From Albugo candida (lineage: Eukaryota > Oomycota > Peronosporomycetes > Albuginales): a stretch of 64,000 bases of DNA. Under the pieces are notes generated by a model, which saw only the letters and a program-made list of their open reading frames with translations, was not told the origin of the DNA and searched no databases. Positions within the stretch are counted from its first letter, which is position 1. Each line of letters starts with the position of its first letter. The stretch is taken from NCBI GenBank assembly GCA_040437565.1, contig JBDOQK010000002.1, positions 930,001 to 994,000 on the forward strand, read 5' to 3'. A program made the position numbers and the translations under genes. Positions 1-11,654 of this stretch are shown in pieces.

Positions 1-143
1 CTTCTGCAATTTGTCGCCTTGTTACCAATGCTTTTCAAGAGTAAGTTGACCAAGTTTGAGCAGAGTGCATTTGAGAAAAGTAAGACTAAGTAAAGATCGA
101 CCTTCAAGCTTCACCGTATACCCTCGCTAGTTCCTTCATTTAG

Positions 144-2576
144 CTAGCCACGGAGAATAAATTTGGCACACATTGGATCCTTTGAACCAGCCTTTTCATC
201 GTAAACGTCACAATCTGTCTCTGGCCTGATTGCTACGTAATAATCACCACCTTCAGAAATCTTTTGCAACTTCTCATCAAGCTCTGGCTTGTAAACACTC
301 CAATCATCCACAGTGAGTCGAAAGTTGATTATCCTCGATTTGCCAGCAGGAAGAAAAACTTTGAAGAATTTTTTCAGCATTTTTACCTCGGGGACCGCTA
401 ATTCCCGAAATGGCTGGATCAAGAAAAGCATGACTGTTTCTTTGCCTGCAAAGGATCCAGTGTTTGTCACACGTACGGAGACATTTATCGCTCCGTTATT
501 GTCAACTTCCTTGGAGCTCAGACGTAGATCAGAGTAGTTGAACGTTGTATAGCTAAGTCCATGACCGAAATTCCACTCCATTTCACAGGGCAAATAAGTG
601 CTAGCCTGAGAACACTTGACATTCACGCGGTGATTATAAGGAATGGACGTGCTGGCGGCGTTCTTTGGATATGAAATTGGTAAGCGGCCACTCGGATTCA
701 CGTCGCCAAATAAGATCTCAGCGATTGCCTGACCACCGACCTCCCCGGGGAGCATGGCGTCTATGACAACAGGAACCTCATTAGCTAAGCCTTGCAGCAG
801 ACGTGGTCGACCACCAACATACACAACTATGACAGTTGTCCCGGTCGTTTGAATAGCACGAGTGTACTCTAGTTGACCCAAAGGAAGATCCATGTCAGCC
901 AAGTCGCCTGGTTTTTCTGTGTATGGACCCTCACCAAGAACGACAACTGTGTACATCGCACGTCGCGCATACTCCATCGCTACTGAAAGATTCTCGTTTG
1001 TGAATGTCCCATTGGCATTCAGACCATTGAAATACGTCAACGAAGATCCAGAATCACCATTCAGTATATCGACAATTCCTTTTCTTACTGAACGACCATG
1101 TGGGTGCAAATTGTTGCCAGAAAGACCCTGCCACTGGACAGACCACCCACCACATAGATTTCCAATATCATCTGCAGAATGCCCGGTCAGAAAAATGGAA
1201 GCATTCTTTTGTAACGGTAATATGTTGCCATCGTTTTTTAGCAGTACGATCGATTCACGAGCTAATTCTAACGCCGTATCAACTGATTGTCGGTCTCCAA
1301 CCGTTGCCACTTGTGCGGCGCCAGGGACACTGGTATCATATAACCCCAAGTCGACCTTCAATTGTACAATTCTACGAGCAGACTCTTTGATACGGTTTTG
1401 CAGTGCTGTGTCGGCTTTAGCGGCATTTTTTGCATACTGTATGAAATCTGTATCGATTGGTACCATACTCATATCCACAGAGCTCTTCTGGAGAGACATA
1501 CGCACTGCATCTTCTCGTGTTTTTGCAACCCGATGCCAATCATGTAGGTTATATATCTCAGCATAGTCTGTGACAAGGACGCCATCAAACCCCAAGTCTT
1601 GACGAAGTAATGTTTTAAGTAAGCTCGGCTGAGCAACAGTCGGAATTCCATTGATCGATACATAATTCTCCATGATGGATCGAGCACCAGCTTTGATTCC
1701 GGCAGCGAATGGCGGCACAAAGGTATTCAATAATTCATAGGTAGACAGCGTCACATCTTCACGATCATGGCCTGTGGGTTCTTTGGAATAACCAATAAAA
1801 TGTTTCATGCACGCAGCGGTTGCAGAATTGTTTTGCAATCCTCGTATACTTGCATCTCCCATCACCGAAACAAGATGGGGATCCTCACCGAACGTCTCAT
1901 AAGTCCGTGCCCAATACACATTTCGAGATACTTCCAAAATGGGAGCAAACACCCAAGAGATACCGGCTGCCAAGGTATCTCGACCGGTGATCGCACCGGC
2001 AGCAAATACTAAATCAGGATTGAATGACGCTCCAGCGTTAATTTGATGGCCAAAAATGACAGAATTCTGAATGTAGTTGGCTCCATGTACGGAGTCGATT
2101 CCGTAAATGATTGGATGGCCTCCATTTTCGGCCATATTGATTTCCTGGATTCGACTTATCAAATTTCGCCATGAAGTTGCATTCAACCCGTAAGTTTCAT
2201 TATTGTTCTTCGTCGCGTAAATGTTATCGAAATAAGAACCGATTTTAAGCTTAGCGAGTTCGTGCACTTTTGTCTCATTCAGAGTGAAGTCAGAGTCGAT
2301 AACGTAACTCACAGAAATCTGTGTCATTTGACCGATGTGATCGTCCAGGGACATTGAGTTAAGGATAGCGTCTACTCTTGATGACTGAGCTTTTTTGGAG
2401 CGTCGAACAGCAACCAAAACAATGATTAAAATGATCATAAAAGAGGCAATGACCAGCACTCCCCATTTAAGTTTCTTATTTGCACGAAATCTTTCCCATG
2501 CCGTTGTTTTTTTGCTTGAAGACGGTGTGTTGGCTTGAGGTGTATGTTGCTCTAAGACGAACTCAGTTGTTGGCAT
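144..2576 (-). CDS. Glycoside hydrolase family 3, membrane-anchored beta-glucosidase-like
   Basis: Single-exon gene of 810 residues when started at the first in-frame ATG (MPTTEFVLEQ); the frame is open further upstream but has no other ATG. Residues about 35-58 form one hydrophobic segment behind a Lys/Arg-rich stretch and with basic residues after it, as in a type II signal anchor, so the catalytic part should be extracytoplasmic. The GH3 N-terminal barrel is recognisable (GHPIIYGIDSVHGANY, then FGEDPHLVS, then KHFIGYS). The likely catalytic aspartate lies in GVLVTDYAEI. The GH3 C-terminal sandwich follows (VLLKNDGNILPL), and a fibronectin III-like tail is marked by NFGHGLSYTTF. Many NxS/T sites fit a secreted domain. 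GH3 enzymes remove terminal beta-linked glucose or xylose from glucans and glycosides; the exact substrate cannot be read from the sequence. Confidence 0.93.
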   Translation of the reverse strand: MPTTEFVLEQHTPQANTPSSSKKTTAWERFRANKKLKWGVLVIASFMIILIIVLVAVRRSKKAQSSRVDAILNSMSLDDHIGQMTQISVSYVIDSDFTLNETKVHELAKLKIGSYFDNIYATKNNNETYGLNATSWRNLISRIQEINMAENGGHPIIYGIDSVHGANYIQNSVIFGHQINAGASFNPDLVFAAGAITGRDTLAAGISWVFAPILEVSRNVYWARTYETFGEDPHLVSVMGDASIRGLQNNSATAACMKHFIGYSKEPTGHDREDVTLSTYELLNTFVPPFAAGIKAGARSIMENYVSINGIPTVAQPSLLKTLLRQDLGFDGVLVTDYAEIYNLHDWHRVAKTREDAVRMSLQKSSVDMSMVPIDTDFIQYAKNAAKADTALQNRIKESARRIVQLKVDLGLYDTSVPGAAQVATVGDRQSVDTALELARESIVLLKNDGNILPLQKNASIFLTGHSADDIGNLCGGWSVQWQGLSGNNLHPHGRSVRKGIVDILNGDSGSSLTYFNGLNANGTFTNENLSVAMEYARRAMYTVVVLGEGPYTEKPGDLADMDLPLGQLEYTRAIQTTGTTVIVVYVGGRPRLLQGLANEVPVVIDAMLPGEVGGQAIAEILFGDVNPSGRLPISYPKNAASTSIPYNHRVNVKCSQASTYLPCEMEWNFGHGLSYTTFNYSDLRLSSKEVDNNGAINVSVRVTNTGSFAGKETVMLFLIQPFRELAVPEVKMLKKFFKVFLPAGKSRIINFRLTVDDWSVYKPELDEKLQKISEGGDYYVAIRPETDCDVYDEKAGSKDPMCAKFILRG

Positions 2577-3733
2577 TGGCGCAGAATATCGAAAGATGAT
2601 CAAAGATTGATGAATCGACACCAAGTCTGTGATGCGATTCGCCAGGTGTCTTTGCAGGTGAAGAGTGTTTATCAGATCGGATTATGCAACGTTTGGTGTC
2701 CAATCGAGACTGCTACTGGTGAGTTTGACTGGACTTTTGTCCTTCTGAAACCTATAAAATTTAGTGATGATGTGTTTTATCTCAAAGGTGCCGAATGTCC
2801 GAAACAAAAGGTTGGAGGGTTATCTGCCAAGCAGGCACCATTACTTACATATTGGGCATTGCAAACGGCGCAGGGTTACTGATGATGTCAATTCATTTGT
2901 TGGTTAAGGGTAGAAACGTGTCGCGGTCAAGGTAAAGGTTGGGTGGATGATCCTTCTATAAGCGATGATACCAATGGATGGACAGTATCGTCGTGAGCTT
3001 CTGGCAATGTATTTGATTTTCCATGGATCGATACGCTTGCATATTTCTTTAGTCTATCTTCGCTTCCTTCACTCCCCTTCGCTACATAGTCGCCCGCTAG
3101 CCAGTTATAGATCGAAATGACATATGCACATCTGATTTCGCTCTAGCGAATTACAGAGCAAACACGGACTGTGACGGGCTGCTTGCTTCTCCCATCCGGT
3201 CGTCTGTAAACAGTCATAGTCGACCAAGACAATTAGGTGGATTCATGTCTACAATCTGACGGTTAGTAATTTCTTCTTTTTGGCGGTGGAATGAGCCCAG
3301 AATCCCACATCTGACCTCTTTTGAATATGTACACGACCAGCAATTTCCTGAGTGGCCGCTGATACGTTTCTGAGAGATCTCTTTCACCAAGCAAGTCGTA
3401 ATTCAGCTTTTGATCCTACAAAAGCTTAAGTGAGGATCGATACTGGTGTCATTTCAACCGCCGCGCTCAGATCAAATGCTTCATCTCATCATCGAGTCGG
3501 GAGAATGTCTCACCGCTTCGTAGATGATATCACTGATTGAATGAAGACGATTGGTTGCTTATGCATAAGTTGGAACGTACGAACGAGCACCAACGTATCT
3601 TTGCTGCATCGAATACTCAGATAACAATCATGTAATTTTTAAGCATTTGATGTATTATATAGGAGGACACTTTCTATCTCATCCATATGAGGGTCCTCTA
3701 GTCACATGGAACGACACTGAATGCTACTCAAAG
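2577..3733. other. Intergenic region, no gene recognised
   Basis: About 1.16 kb between the 5' end of the GH3 gene and the 3' end of the next minus-strand gene. Only short open frames occur, none with recognisable protein content. It presumably holds the GH3 promoter on its low-coordinate side. Confidence 0.5.
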
Positions 3734-4552
3734 TCAATTGCTTCTGATCAAATTGGCTTCCGCCTGGTGTAAGACTTGAGGCTCTACATGAACCACGGAA
3801 GCTGGAACTTTACTGGTGGTGACTCGGGCGTATACATTATCATCAGAATCATTCGTGCTGGTTTTATTAAGAGTGGCATTCCCCGGAACCGCAAGGGACT
3901 CGTACAAATGAGTGTCGTTTTTCTTTGGTATTTTCTCAACTTGGATAACGGCATTAACCTCCTCGACCTGTGTTCCGCCATGTTTCAGAATCCAATCTCG
4001 AATGCTATAGAATCTAACTTGCTTGCCTGGTCGACCACTGAAGATTGGACGCATTAGTACTGATTCGACCCGAACCATTGTTGTGTTTGAGGTGTAGGCC
4101 CGTACACACATACATTGTCGCCATGCAAACGGAATCGTTTTTCCCCATTGATGGGTTTGATTCGATGGAATAACCACAAAGTCATTCTTTCCAAGCACCT
4201 CTTGAACTGTGCGCACCAAACCGATAGAGTAACTAGTTATCGACGCTTCAGATGTGAGTGCATTTCCACCGATTTCAATAACTTGTAAATCGGATAAAAA
4301 ACTATTGACATTCCTCCCTGCAATCATCGTGGTACCCGCTGCTGCCCCAATACTTGCTGCCGTACTCGCAGCTGTCACAGCTTTGATATTAAATAGATGA
4401 GGAACAAATGCCGCAATTGTAATGATTATCACAGCCACACTGACAGCCACAGATAAAACAATTGAGGATATTTTCATTGATTTGTCATCCAATGCCACTT
4501 TACATCGCCATTCATAGGAAGTGTCGTTCACGATCGCAATGTAGGATCCCAT
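3734..4552 (-). CDS. Single-pass membrane protein, conserved oomycete-type hypothetical
   Basis: Intronless, 272 residues from an ATG. It opens with MGSYIAIVNDTSYEWRCKV, which resembles a start I recall from a family of uncharacterised oomycete proteins. A long hydrophobic segment (residues about 28-52) is followed by an Ala/Ser/Thr-rich stretch (VTAASTAASIGAAAG). The rest is a mixed alpha/beta region with Cys pairs (QCMCVRAY) and several NxT/S sites near the C-terminus, which suggests a secretory-pathway or lumenal domain. No enzyme motif is visible and I cannot assign a function. It is well separated from both neighbours. Confidence 0.7.
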   Translation of the reverse strand: MGSYIAIVNDTSYEWRCKVALDDKSMKISSIVLSVAVSVAVIIITIAAFVPHLFNIKAVTAASTAASIGAAAGTTMIAGRNVNSFLSDLQVIEIGGNALTSEASITSYSIGLVRTVQEVLGKNDFVVIPSNQTHQWGKTIPFAWRQCMCVRAYTSNTTMVRVESVLMRPIFSGRPGKQVRFYSIRDWILKHGGTQVEEVNAVIQVEKIPKKNDTHLYESLAVPGNATLNKTSTNDSDDNVYARVTTSKVPASVVHVEPQVLHQAEANLIRSN

Positions 4553-5748
4553 TGGCGAAATTGGGGTGATTAAAGTATGGGCGAAATAGAAATGAGCGAT
4601 CGCTTGACCCTGACCATGCGTCAGATACCACTGTTCCTAGAGGTACAAGATGGCGGCTGCTTGAAGTATGACTTCCGATCCAACGCCGGGATTCAACATG
4701 TCCCACATCTATACAATACATCGGATTCCGCAGGGTACTAAATGCCCTGACCTATTTCTCATGCTCGTGACTCGAACAGAATGGCAAAAAGGTGACAGTA
4801 TTAGATTACAAGGGTATTCGAATGTATTCATAAAAATGAATTAGTTAATCGATGTCAGCCAAGCAATCACCGACACAATCTTTGAGTGAATTGCTCCAGA
4901 CTTTGATTGTTTGTTGCCTGCATCCTTAGAGCCCTATTCTGATCGTGATCCGGTCAATTTCGAGTAGATGATAGCTACGTGTAAATGTATGAATGTTTCA
5001 TTTGTATCGCGGGTCACACCTGTGGGTAAGTTATCTTGCGTTATGAAAAATCACTCTNNNNNNNNNNNNNNNNNNNNNNNNNNNNNNNNNNNNNNNNNNN
5101 NNNNNNNNNNNNNNNNNNNNNNNNNNNNNNNNNNNNNNNNNNNNNNNNNNNNNNNNNCTGTGGGTAAGTTATCTTGCGTTATGAAAAATCACTCTCTCAT
5201 TTTATACGGAGAGATCCTACAGCGTTGCATATGCATATAAAAACTGCCACGATGAGCATCCGCAAGAAAGAATTGTTTGACACATGTTAAGGAGAAAGTA
5301 AATAGTAACAAGGAATCGTGTTTTTGTGCACTTGATATTATGCCAACGAAAATAAAATGCGACCCGCAGAGTACAAATGATGGAAGAATCCTTTTTGCTT
5401 TCGTTCCACCGTGAGTCAAAAAGAAATCTCTGGTCGATGGTAAACCAAATACCGCTACGTGATGCATACCAGGGCCACGACATTTACATGTGCTTGAAAG
5501 GCTAGATCGGGTTTGTTATCTTGCTGAGTGATTGACTTATATTATTATGAGTGATCGCAGTACTTGAGCGAGAAACTACTTGGTTTCATTTACCTACCAC
5601 TGTAATTCTAATGAAATGTCCCGGCACAAAACGTTCCCATGATCGCGAGGCTTGAAGTACAGCTTCAGTAGAAGATACAGAACAGTGCAGAATCACGTAA
5701 ACACCCTTATTAAAAGCAGTTGTACTATTATTTACAATCAAAGCGTGC
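4553..5748. other. Intergenic region with an assembly gap and a doubtful small ORF
   Basis: About 1.2 kb containing the 100-N gap at 5058-5157. The only coding-like stretch is a minus-strand frame of 69 codons from the ATG at 5795 down to 5586 (it begins MIQQIVAVLF and ends ITVVGK). Its codon use looks coding, but it overlaps the 3' end of the zinc-finger gene in another frame. It could be an alternative last exon of that gene or a separate small gene. I do not recognise it. Confidence 0.4.
5058..5157. other. Assembly gap (100 N) with 38-bp flanking overlap
   Basis: The 38 bases before the gap (5020-5057) are repeated exactly after it (5158-5195), so the contigs overlap and the true gap size is zero or negative. 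No gene is affected. Confidence 0.95.
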
Positions 5749-7006
5749 TCAGGAACTTCCACAATGAACAACACGGCGACTATCTGTTGTATCATGAGCT
5801 CGAGTTGTTTGGAGCTCAATCAGGTACGTGGCATCTCTCAGCTTACGTTCTTCTTTTCGGATTTTATACTGCAACATTGCCTCCATCGCATTTGCTCTTC
5901 GTTCTTCGATGTTGACCAATCGATCAAGATACATTCGTTGATGTTGACGCATATCTTCAAACTTTTGTACCATGGAGTTGAGCATATTGCCTTCGATACA
6001 ATTATTTTGGGAAAAAAGGTCGGAATTTTTGGAGATGATGCCAGATAAACGATCCATAGCATTCAGAAGCGCTTGATCGCCTATTTCATCCATTTCTAAA
6101 GATTCCTCACTGCCACTCTTTGCGGAAGCCATCGTCACGGAGCGAATGTCGCAACAATAATTGTGTCCGCTAGCAGGACCCGCAGGACTTGGAGATCTCT
6201 CATTCTCAATGCTAGCTCTTCTTTTGATACTGGGCCTCTTGTCTTCCTCCATGCATTTGTTCTCTTCAATCTTGCTGTAAATCCTCCTGACCACCCCACA
6301 GTATTGTCGGACCCTCTCTTCTTTACGGGCATATGCCAACGGTGATGTGCGCGTGATCGCATCATGCCCTCGAATAAACTGATTCGATGGTCGGCTTCGT
6401 GCTACCTCTACATTTCTCGAGGCCTGTAAAAAAGCCTGTATTTCTTCTTGCTTTCGTTCCCGATCTTGAACTTTATTGAGTGCTTTGACAGTACTTTCAT
6501 GAATATTGCTCCAAAACCTCTCATTCTACAGAAAACCAGACAAAAACGTCAGTAAATATGCATGCAAATTTCAAATTTCTGATACATACAAGATTCCCCG
6601 TCCTCAAATATGAGCTTCCCGTTTCCCCATGTACTCCAGGATTAATTGGTTGTTTTATGTCATAGCCTTCAGAGACATTCGATACTTGAGAAAACATTTT
6701 ACGGTGTGTTGTATCTGATATCACATCATTGAACGTTTTGTTCTCTTGACAGTATCTCTTTTGTGCCTGAAGCGTGTGATGATTTGAAAAACTGCGATGA
6801 CACTTTGTGCGGTTTTTGTGTACGTCCCACGCGCGTGTGCGATAGCATGAGTTCATTATAACAGGTTTGGGTCTCTTTCCGCCTTGAATGGAGTAGCGAT
6901 GTAAGCAGACTCTACAGTTTACGTATCGTCCTTCTTCATCAAGACTCAGCACGTCAGGGTCCGCGTAGATCTCAACCGGCCATGTGTTCGCTTTTCTTTT
7001 AGGCAT
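5749..7006 (-). CDS. C2HC zinc-finger-like coiled-coil protein, 2 exons
   Basis: Exon 1 is 6590-7006 and exon 2 is 5749-6525; the 64-bp intron between has GTATGT and TGTAG ends. The spliced product is 397 residues from an ATG (MPKRKANTWPVEIYADPD). Residues about 29-70 carry CRVC, then a Trp-Asp-Val-His segment and KCH, a possible zinc-binding C-x2-C...H-x5-C-H set preceded by a basic stretch. The C-terminal half is charged and helical (ERRANAMEAMLQYKIRKEER), a likely coiled coil. The end is uncertain because a weak GTACCT donor near 5829 could join to the overlapping frame at 5586-5795. The finger suggests DNA, RNA or protein binding in the nucleus, but I do not recognise the family. Confidence 0.7.
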
Positions 7007-7298
7007 TATCTTCCTTCTTCCGACGAGGTTAAACTATTTATTACTCTTATTTTTGTGAGATGTAAACTTTCGCTGGCACGTGACACTGAGTACCTCATAT
7101 TCAATTCCGGATGTGCGCATACAATTTCCTTGTGAATTTACGTGGGGAACGATTTCGGTCGGTCGGAATGCTTGGTGATTATAAGCAGGAACGATATATC
7201 ACTTGTTATGAGAGGCTACTATAAACAGCGACGATAATTCTACATTTATAAATTAAGAATTTGACTACAAAAGTTCTAGTGTCCGCATGTAACAATTT

Positions 7299-10200
7299 CT
7301 ATGACAATCCTTCGTCCTTCAAAGTGAGTAATGGTGTCGCTTCTTCCTCTACCTCCGACATACGATGCGTCACATTCACGACAGATGGCGAATCACCGTC
7401 GCTGCTGCATCGTCTGAACACTGCTGTCGTCGTTGCGGCCGATGATGTCGTACTAATGTTGCACAGATTACGCGCAACACCGCCACCAAACGGAAACTCT
7501 TCCTCAGTGCCGGATGCTAATAACCATTCATCTTTGAGTATCAAGCTGATTTCTGGGAACGTTGGCCGCTTTTCAGGTTTCATGTCCCAACATGCGCGCA
7601 TAAGTCGCGCTAAACCAGGCGGACAATTGATTGGAATCACTGGGCGAAGTCCATTAACAACGGCAGCCATCTACAAAGATAGGTATTAAGACAACTTGCT
7701 ACATGCAGAAACGAATAATAAGTCGTACCAATTGGAATGGATTCATGCCTTGATCTCCATACGGTTTGCTACGCGACCAAGTCGTGTACAGGAGAATGCC
7801 GAAAGAATACACATCGCCTTTGGTTGAGCACTGTATTCCTCCCATTGTCGCCATCTCTGGCGCCATGTAACTTGGTGTCCCAACCTGTAATGCATGTATA
7901 GTGAGTTAGTACAGTGTTTTGATGCAGTGGTACAGCTTGAAGCCACCTCAGCAGTCATTGACGTCATCTCCGGATCGATCAACCGAGACAAACCAAAGTC
8001 ACAAATATTGACATCGTTACGGTCCGAAATGAGTACATTGGCCGGCTTGAGATCTCTAATATGATAGCCACATGCTATGAGTATCAAGAACCAATTTCCA
8101 AAAAGTACCAGCGCTTCAAACCTGTGAACAACACTCCGACTGTGAAGAAACCCCATTCCGCTGACGACTTGGGTGATGATCTTTATGAAAAAGCTCTTCT
8201 CGATTTGACCTCGTGCGGTCGGATCTTCAATCAAATGATTCAATGATTTTGGACAAAAGTCGGTGACAATATAAAGCACGCGATTGTAGTAGCTAACACC
8301 ATAAAATCGAACCACATTTGGATGATGCAGTCGACTTAGAATACCGACTTCGCGACGAAAAAAGCTCTGAAAGTATTCCTGACCTGTCACCGGGCTGTAT
8401 AGTCGTTTCACGGCGACGACAGAATTCCCTCCACCGCAATGTAACAAACTCTTGAAAACTTGACCAGATGTCCCATTGCCCACTTCGGATTGAAGTGTCA
8501 AAGACTCAAACGGAACTAACCAATCTCTCGAATCGTTGGAGACGAAGTATTCGAGATCCGACATGCCAGCAATTTCAACATATTCAGAGCGAGAAAAGCT
8601 GCTGCTTTGATGGTGAGGAAATGGTCGACGATAATTTCGAGGTTGACGAGCTAATCGACGCATTGTGCACATACAAAATCCCAAAGTGGTCAGAGCGATC
8701 GTGCCCAAAATCATCACCATCATGAGCGGGAAATCATAAATCTCACATCCACTTCCAGTATACCGAGCGTCACATTGGCACATAGCCTGATCATTCAGAA
8801 TATGACAATTCCCATGACCGTTGCAAGGCATATCACTTTCCAAAAAACCTGGACATAGTTGGCAATGAGGACCAAGATAGCCATACGAACATGATGTGCA
8901 CGGAGGTGTCGCGTCAATATTCCATCCATCCATGCAAATACACTGTCCTGTACCGTTTTTCCCGCTCGAACAAACGCCGTGACCACAATCTTGAGGGCAT
9001 TCCAAACACTTTGGCCCATAAAAGCCGTCGACACAATCAAAGCAATCCGTTGTAGAATCCCAGCCGCGTTTACAATTACATCGACCAGTACCATGCATTC
9101 CATCATCGCAATGACCTGCACCACACTTGCGACATAATTGACAATTTTCACCAAAATACCCACTCATACAGCCCACACAATTATTTGAATCGGACCATCC
9201 AATGTCGCAAATGCATCTTCCATCTCCTTCTTTTCCAGAATTGCAGTGACCATGAGGAGCGCAGATAGGACAGGATAAGCAATGAGACCCAAAGTGTTGT
9301 GGAGCACATTGACACGACATCGTTTCAGGATTGAAATCCCATCCTTCCGCACACAATGAGCATCGACTTAATGACTTGTATCCTTCATCACAAATACAAG
9401 ACCCATCGCCCACAATTGTATTATTGCATCGACCATGATTGTTACACGTGCGGCATGGGGTACAGGAGCCCCCGTAGTAGTTACTCAGGCATTCTGTGCA
9501 GCGTGTCATCGAAGAAAATCCTTCTGGACAGGTACAATCCCCGTTTCCATTCAGACCGTGATTGCATTTGCCGACATGACATGGCTGACACGGCTCACAG
9601 GTTGACCCATAGAAATTGTCAAGACAATGCATGCAATCCTGTTCAGCATCAAATCCGACCGCACATGAACATCTTCCGCTTCCAGTCAATCCATCATCAC
9701 AACTACCGTGCGGAAAATTACATTCAGGGCACTTGGAGCATTTCTCTCCATAATAACCAGCCAAACATGTGGCACACCGTGTTGCTGGATCAAAGCCGGT
9801 TTTACATATACATGAACCAGTTCCATTCTCCCCAGAATCGCAGTGTCCTTCGTTCAAGCATGGATCGCATTTCTCAGTACAATGCTTCCCATAGTAATCA
9901 CTCGCGCAATCCTGACACTCAGGCGTTGCATAGCCTTGACTGATAGATATATTTGAGACCACAGAATCGAAAGAATATAATGCTCACTTACTCGCAGCGA
10001 CACGAACGTGCGGAAGCATCAGTTGCGGCACAATCGCAAATACNNNNNNNNNNNNNNNNNNNNNNNNNNNNNNNNNNNNNNNNNNNNNNNNNNNNNNNNN
10101 NNNNNNNNNNNNNNNNNNNNNNNNNNNNNNNNNNNNNNNNNNNAGGGCACTTGGAGCATTTCTCTCCATAATAACCAGCCAAACATGTGGCACACCGTGT

Positions 10201-11197
10201 TGCTGGATCAAAGCCGGTTTTACATATACATGAACCAGTTCCATTCTCCCCAGAATCGCAGTGTCCTTCGTTCAAGCATGGATCGCATTTCTCAGTACAA
10301 TGCTTCCCATAGTAATCACTCGCGCAATCCTGACACTCAGGCGTTGCATAGCCTTGACTGATAGATATATTTGAGACCACAGAATCGAAAGAATATAATG
10401 CTCACTTACTCGCAGCGACACGAACGTGCGGAAGCATCAGTTGCGGCACAATCGCAAATACCGTTCCCGTGGCACATCGATGCGGCTGACAAATTCCATC
10501 CAGGACATGCTGTAAATCAACATTCTATATGAGCTGATACCTTAAACAAATAAATTTACGCATTTACACCCACCAGAGTTTTCCTGAGCCTCAACGTATA
10601 TTTCTACTTGTAGGAATCCAGCATACGAAACTCCACCCATGGAGCATGCCGGATGTTTCTCATGTGGTCCCTCCCATGTAGCCTGTATATCGACGTTGAT
10701 AGAATTTGAATCAATCAGATCCATTATCGATCGCCGTCCACCCGCTCCGATAGCTCCATTTCCGTACGGAGGGAATAAAGCGTACATATCATCACAATGA
10801 GAATAATCGATCCGAGTGTAGGCTTTCATTGGGTACACAGGTTCCGGTAGTAAATTTTTATGATTTATAGAAAGTGATGTGATTGCTCCTTTGCCACCAA
10901 GTGGCGATGCCCAATCAATCTGCTTGACTGCTGCTGCAACTTCGGCCTGCAAAACGGTACCTTAGACGTAAGTGGTCAACTGCTTACAGCTTTTCGTACC
11001 TTGCACATTGTTTGAGTCTTTAGATTGAGGTGTTCCAAGTTGATTTGATTCGGTTTCTCGAAATTACAGGTCCCGTTGCCCCATTCCAAGCACTTGGCGA
11101 TAATTTCTACTTGCTCCAGGTACACAAGTGATCGTGCATATGACCACAAAGCCGACGTATGAACCAAAAGAAAGCAACGACAACGACAGCGGCGCAT
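7299..11197 (-). CDS. Receptor-like protein kinase with EGF-like repeats, 7 exons
   Basis: Exons: 11000-11197, 10574-10946, 10410-10509, 10357 down to 8122 (crossing the gap overlap), 7947-8055, 7729-7884, 7299-7670. With the overlap removed the CDS is 3126 nt, 1041 residues. An N-terminal signal-like stretch (CFLLVHTSALWSYA) precedes about 180 residues of unassigned ectodomain. Then come about nine Cys-rich modules of about 45 residues with the consensus GxGxCxCxxG...CxxCxxGyyGxxCxxC. One membrane helix follows (MMVMILGTIALTTLGFCMC). The kinase has a Gly loop (GNGTSGQV), VAVK lysine, HRDLKPAN, DFG, and SYMAPE formed across a splice junction; HRDLKPAN indicates Ser/Thr specificity, and the domain looks TKL-like. 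The architecture predicts a plasma-membrane receptor with a cytosolic kinase. The ligand is unknown. Confidence 0.88.
10044..10143. other. Assembly gap (100 N) with 318-bp flanking overlap, inside the receptor kinase
   Basis: Bases 9726-10043 recur at 10144-10461. The repeat covers the start of the EGF-coding exon and the intron before it. Collapsing it restores one open frame through the EGF region, so the extra copies of this exon start are not real. Confidence 0.95.
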
Positions 11198-11654
11198 TCT
11201 TTCGTGATGATGCGTCGATATGGAGCCAATTATGTATCCGATGCCAATATTATCGCGGCTATGAGATGAAGCCAGTGAGCGTGGAGGAGTACAGCGATGA
11301 TACAAGATATAGTATGATGTTTATAGTATACTGTGTCAAGAGTACAAAGATTTCGGTATGTATAAAATATTGAAGACGTAAGGGCTTCAAGGGAATCAAA
11401 CACTTTTATAGCGTGGTAAATTGTCAATAAAGTCGCTTGGATACTGCGATTGCTGCGATACAACTTGATATGCTTCCGTGTGAAAGTTGTGTAATTATAG
11501 TATCCGTTATAACTATTCGATATTGTCAGATTTCAGATAAAGNNNNNNNNNNNNNNNNNNNNNNNNNNNNNNNNNNNNNNNNNNNNNNNNNNNNNNNNNN
11601 NNNNNNNNNNNNNNNNNNNNNNNNNNNNNNNNNNNNNNNNNNTAAAGCAGAGAA
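11198..11654. other. Intergenic region upstream of the receptor kinase, with assembly gap
   Basis: Holds the receptor-kinase promoter side and the 3' flank of the 605-residue coiled-coil gene. Short open frames exist on both strands without recognisable content. The 100-N gap lies at 11543-11642. Confidence 0.5.
11543..11642. other. Assembly gap (100 N), 5-bp flanking overlap
   Basis: Only TAAAG (11538-11542 and 11643-11647) is shared by the flanks. That could be chance, but it fits the overlapping pattern seen at every other gap in the window. Confidence 0.85.

Noticed and set aside
892-1566. 224-codon plus-strand open frame opposite the GH3 gene
   Set aside because: Lies fully antisense to a clear GH3 coding sequence and has no recognisable protein features.
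9356-9943. 195-codon plus-strand frame across the EGF region
   Set aside because: His/Tyr/Cys-rich mirror of the EGF repeats; the opposite strand carries the conserved module pattern.
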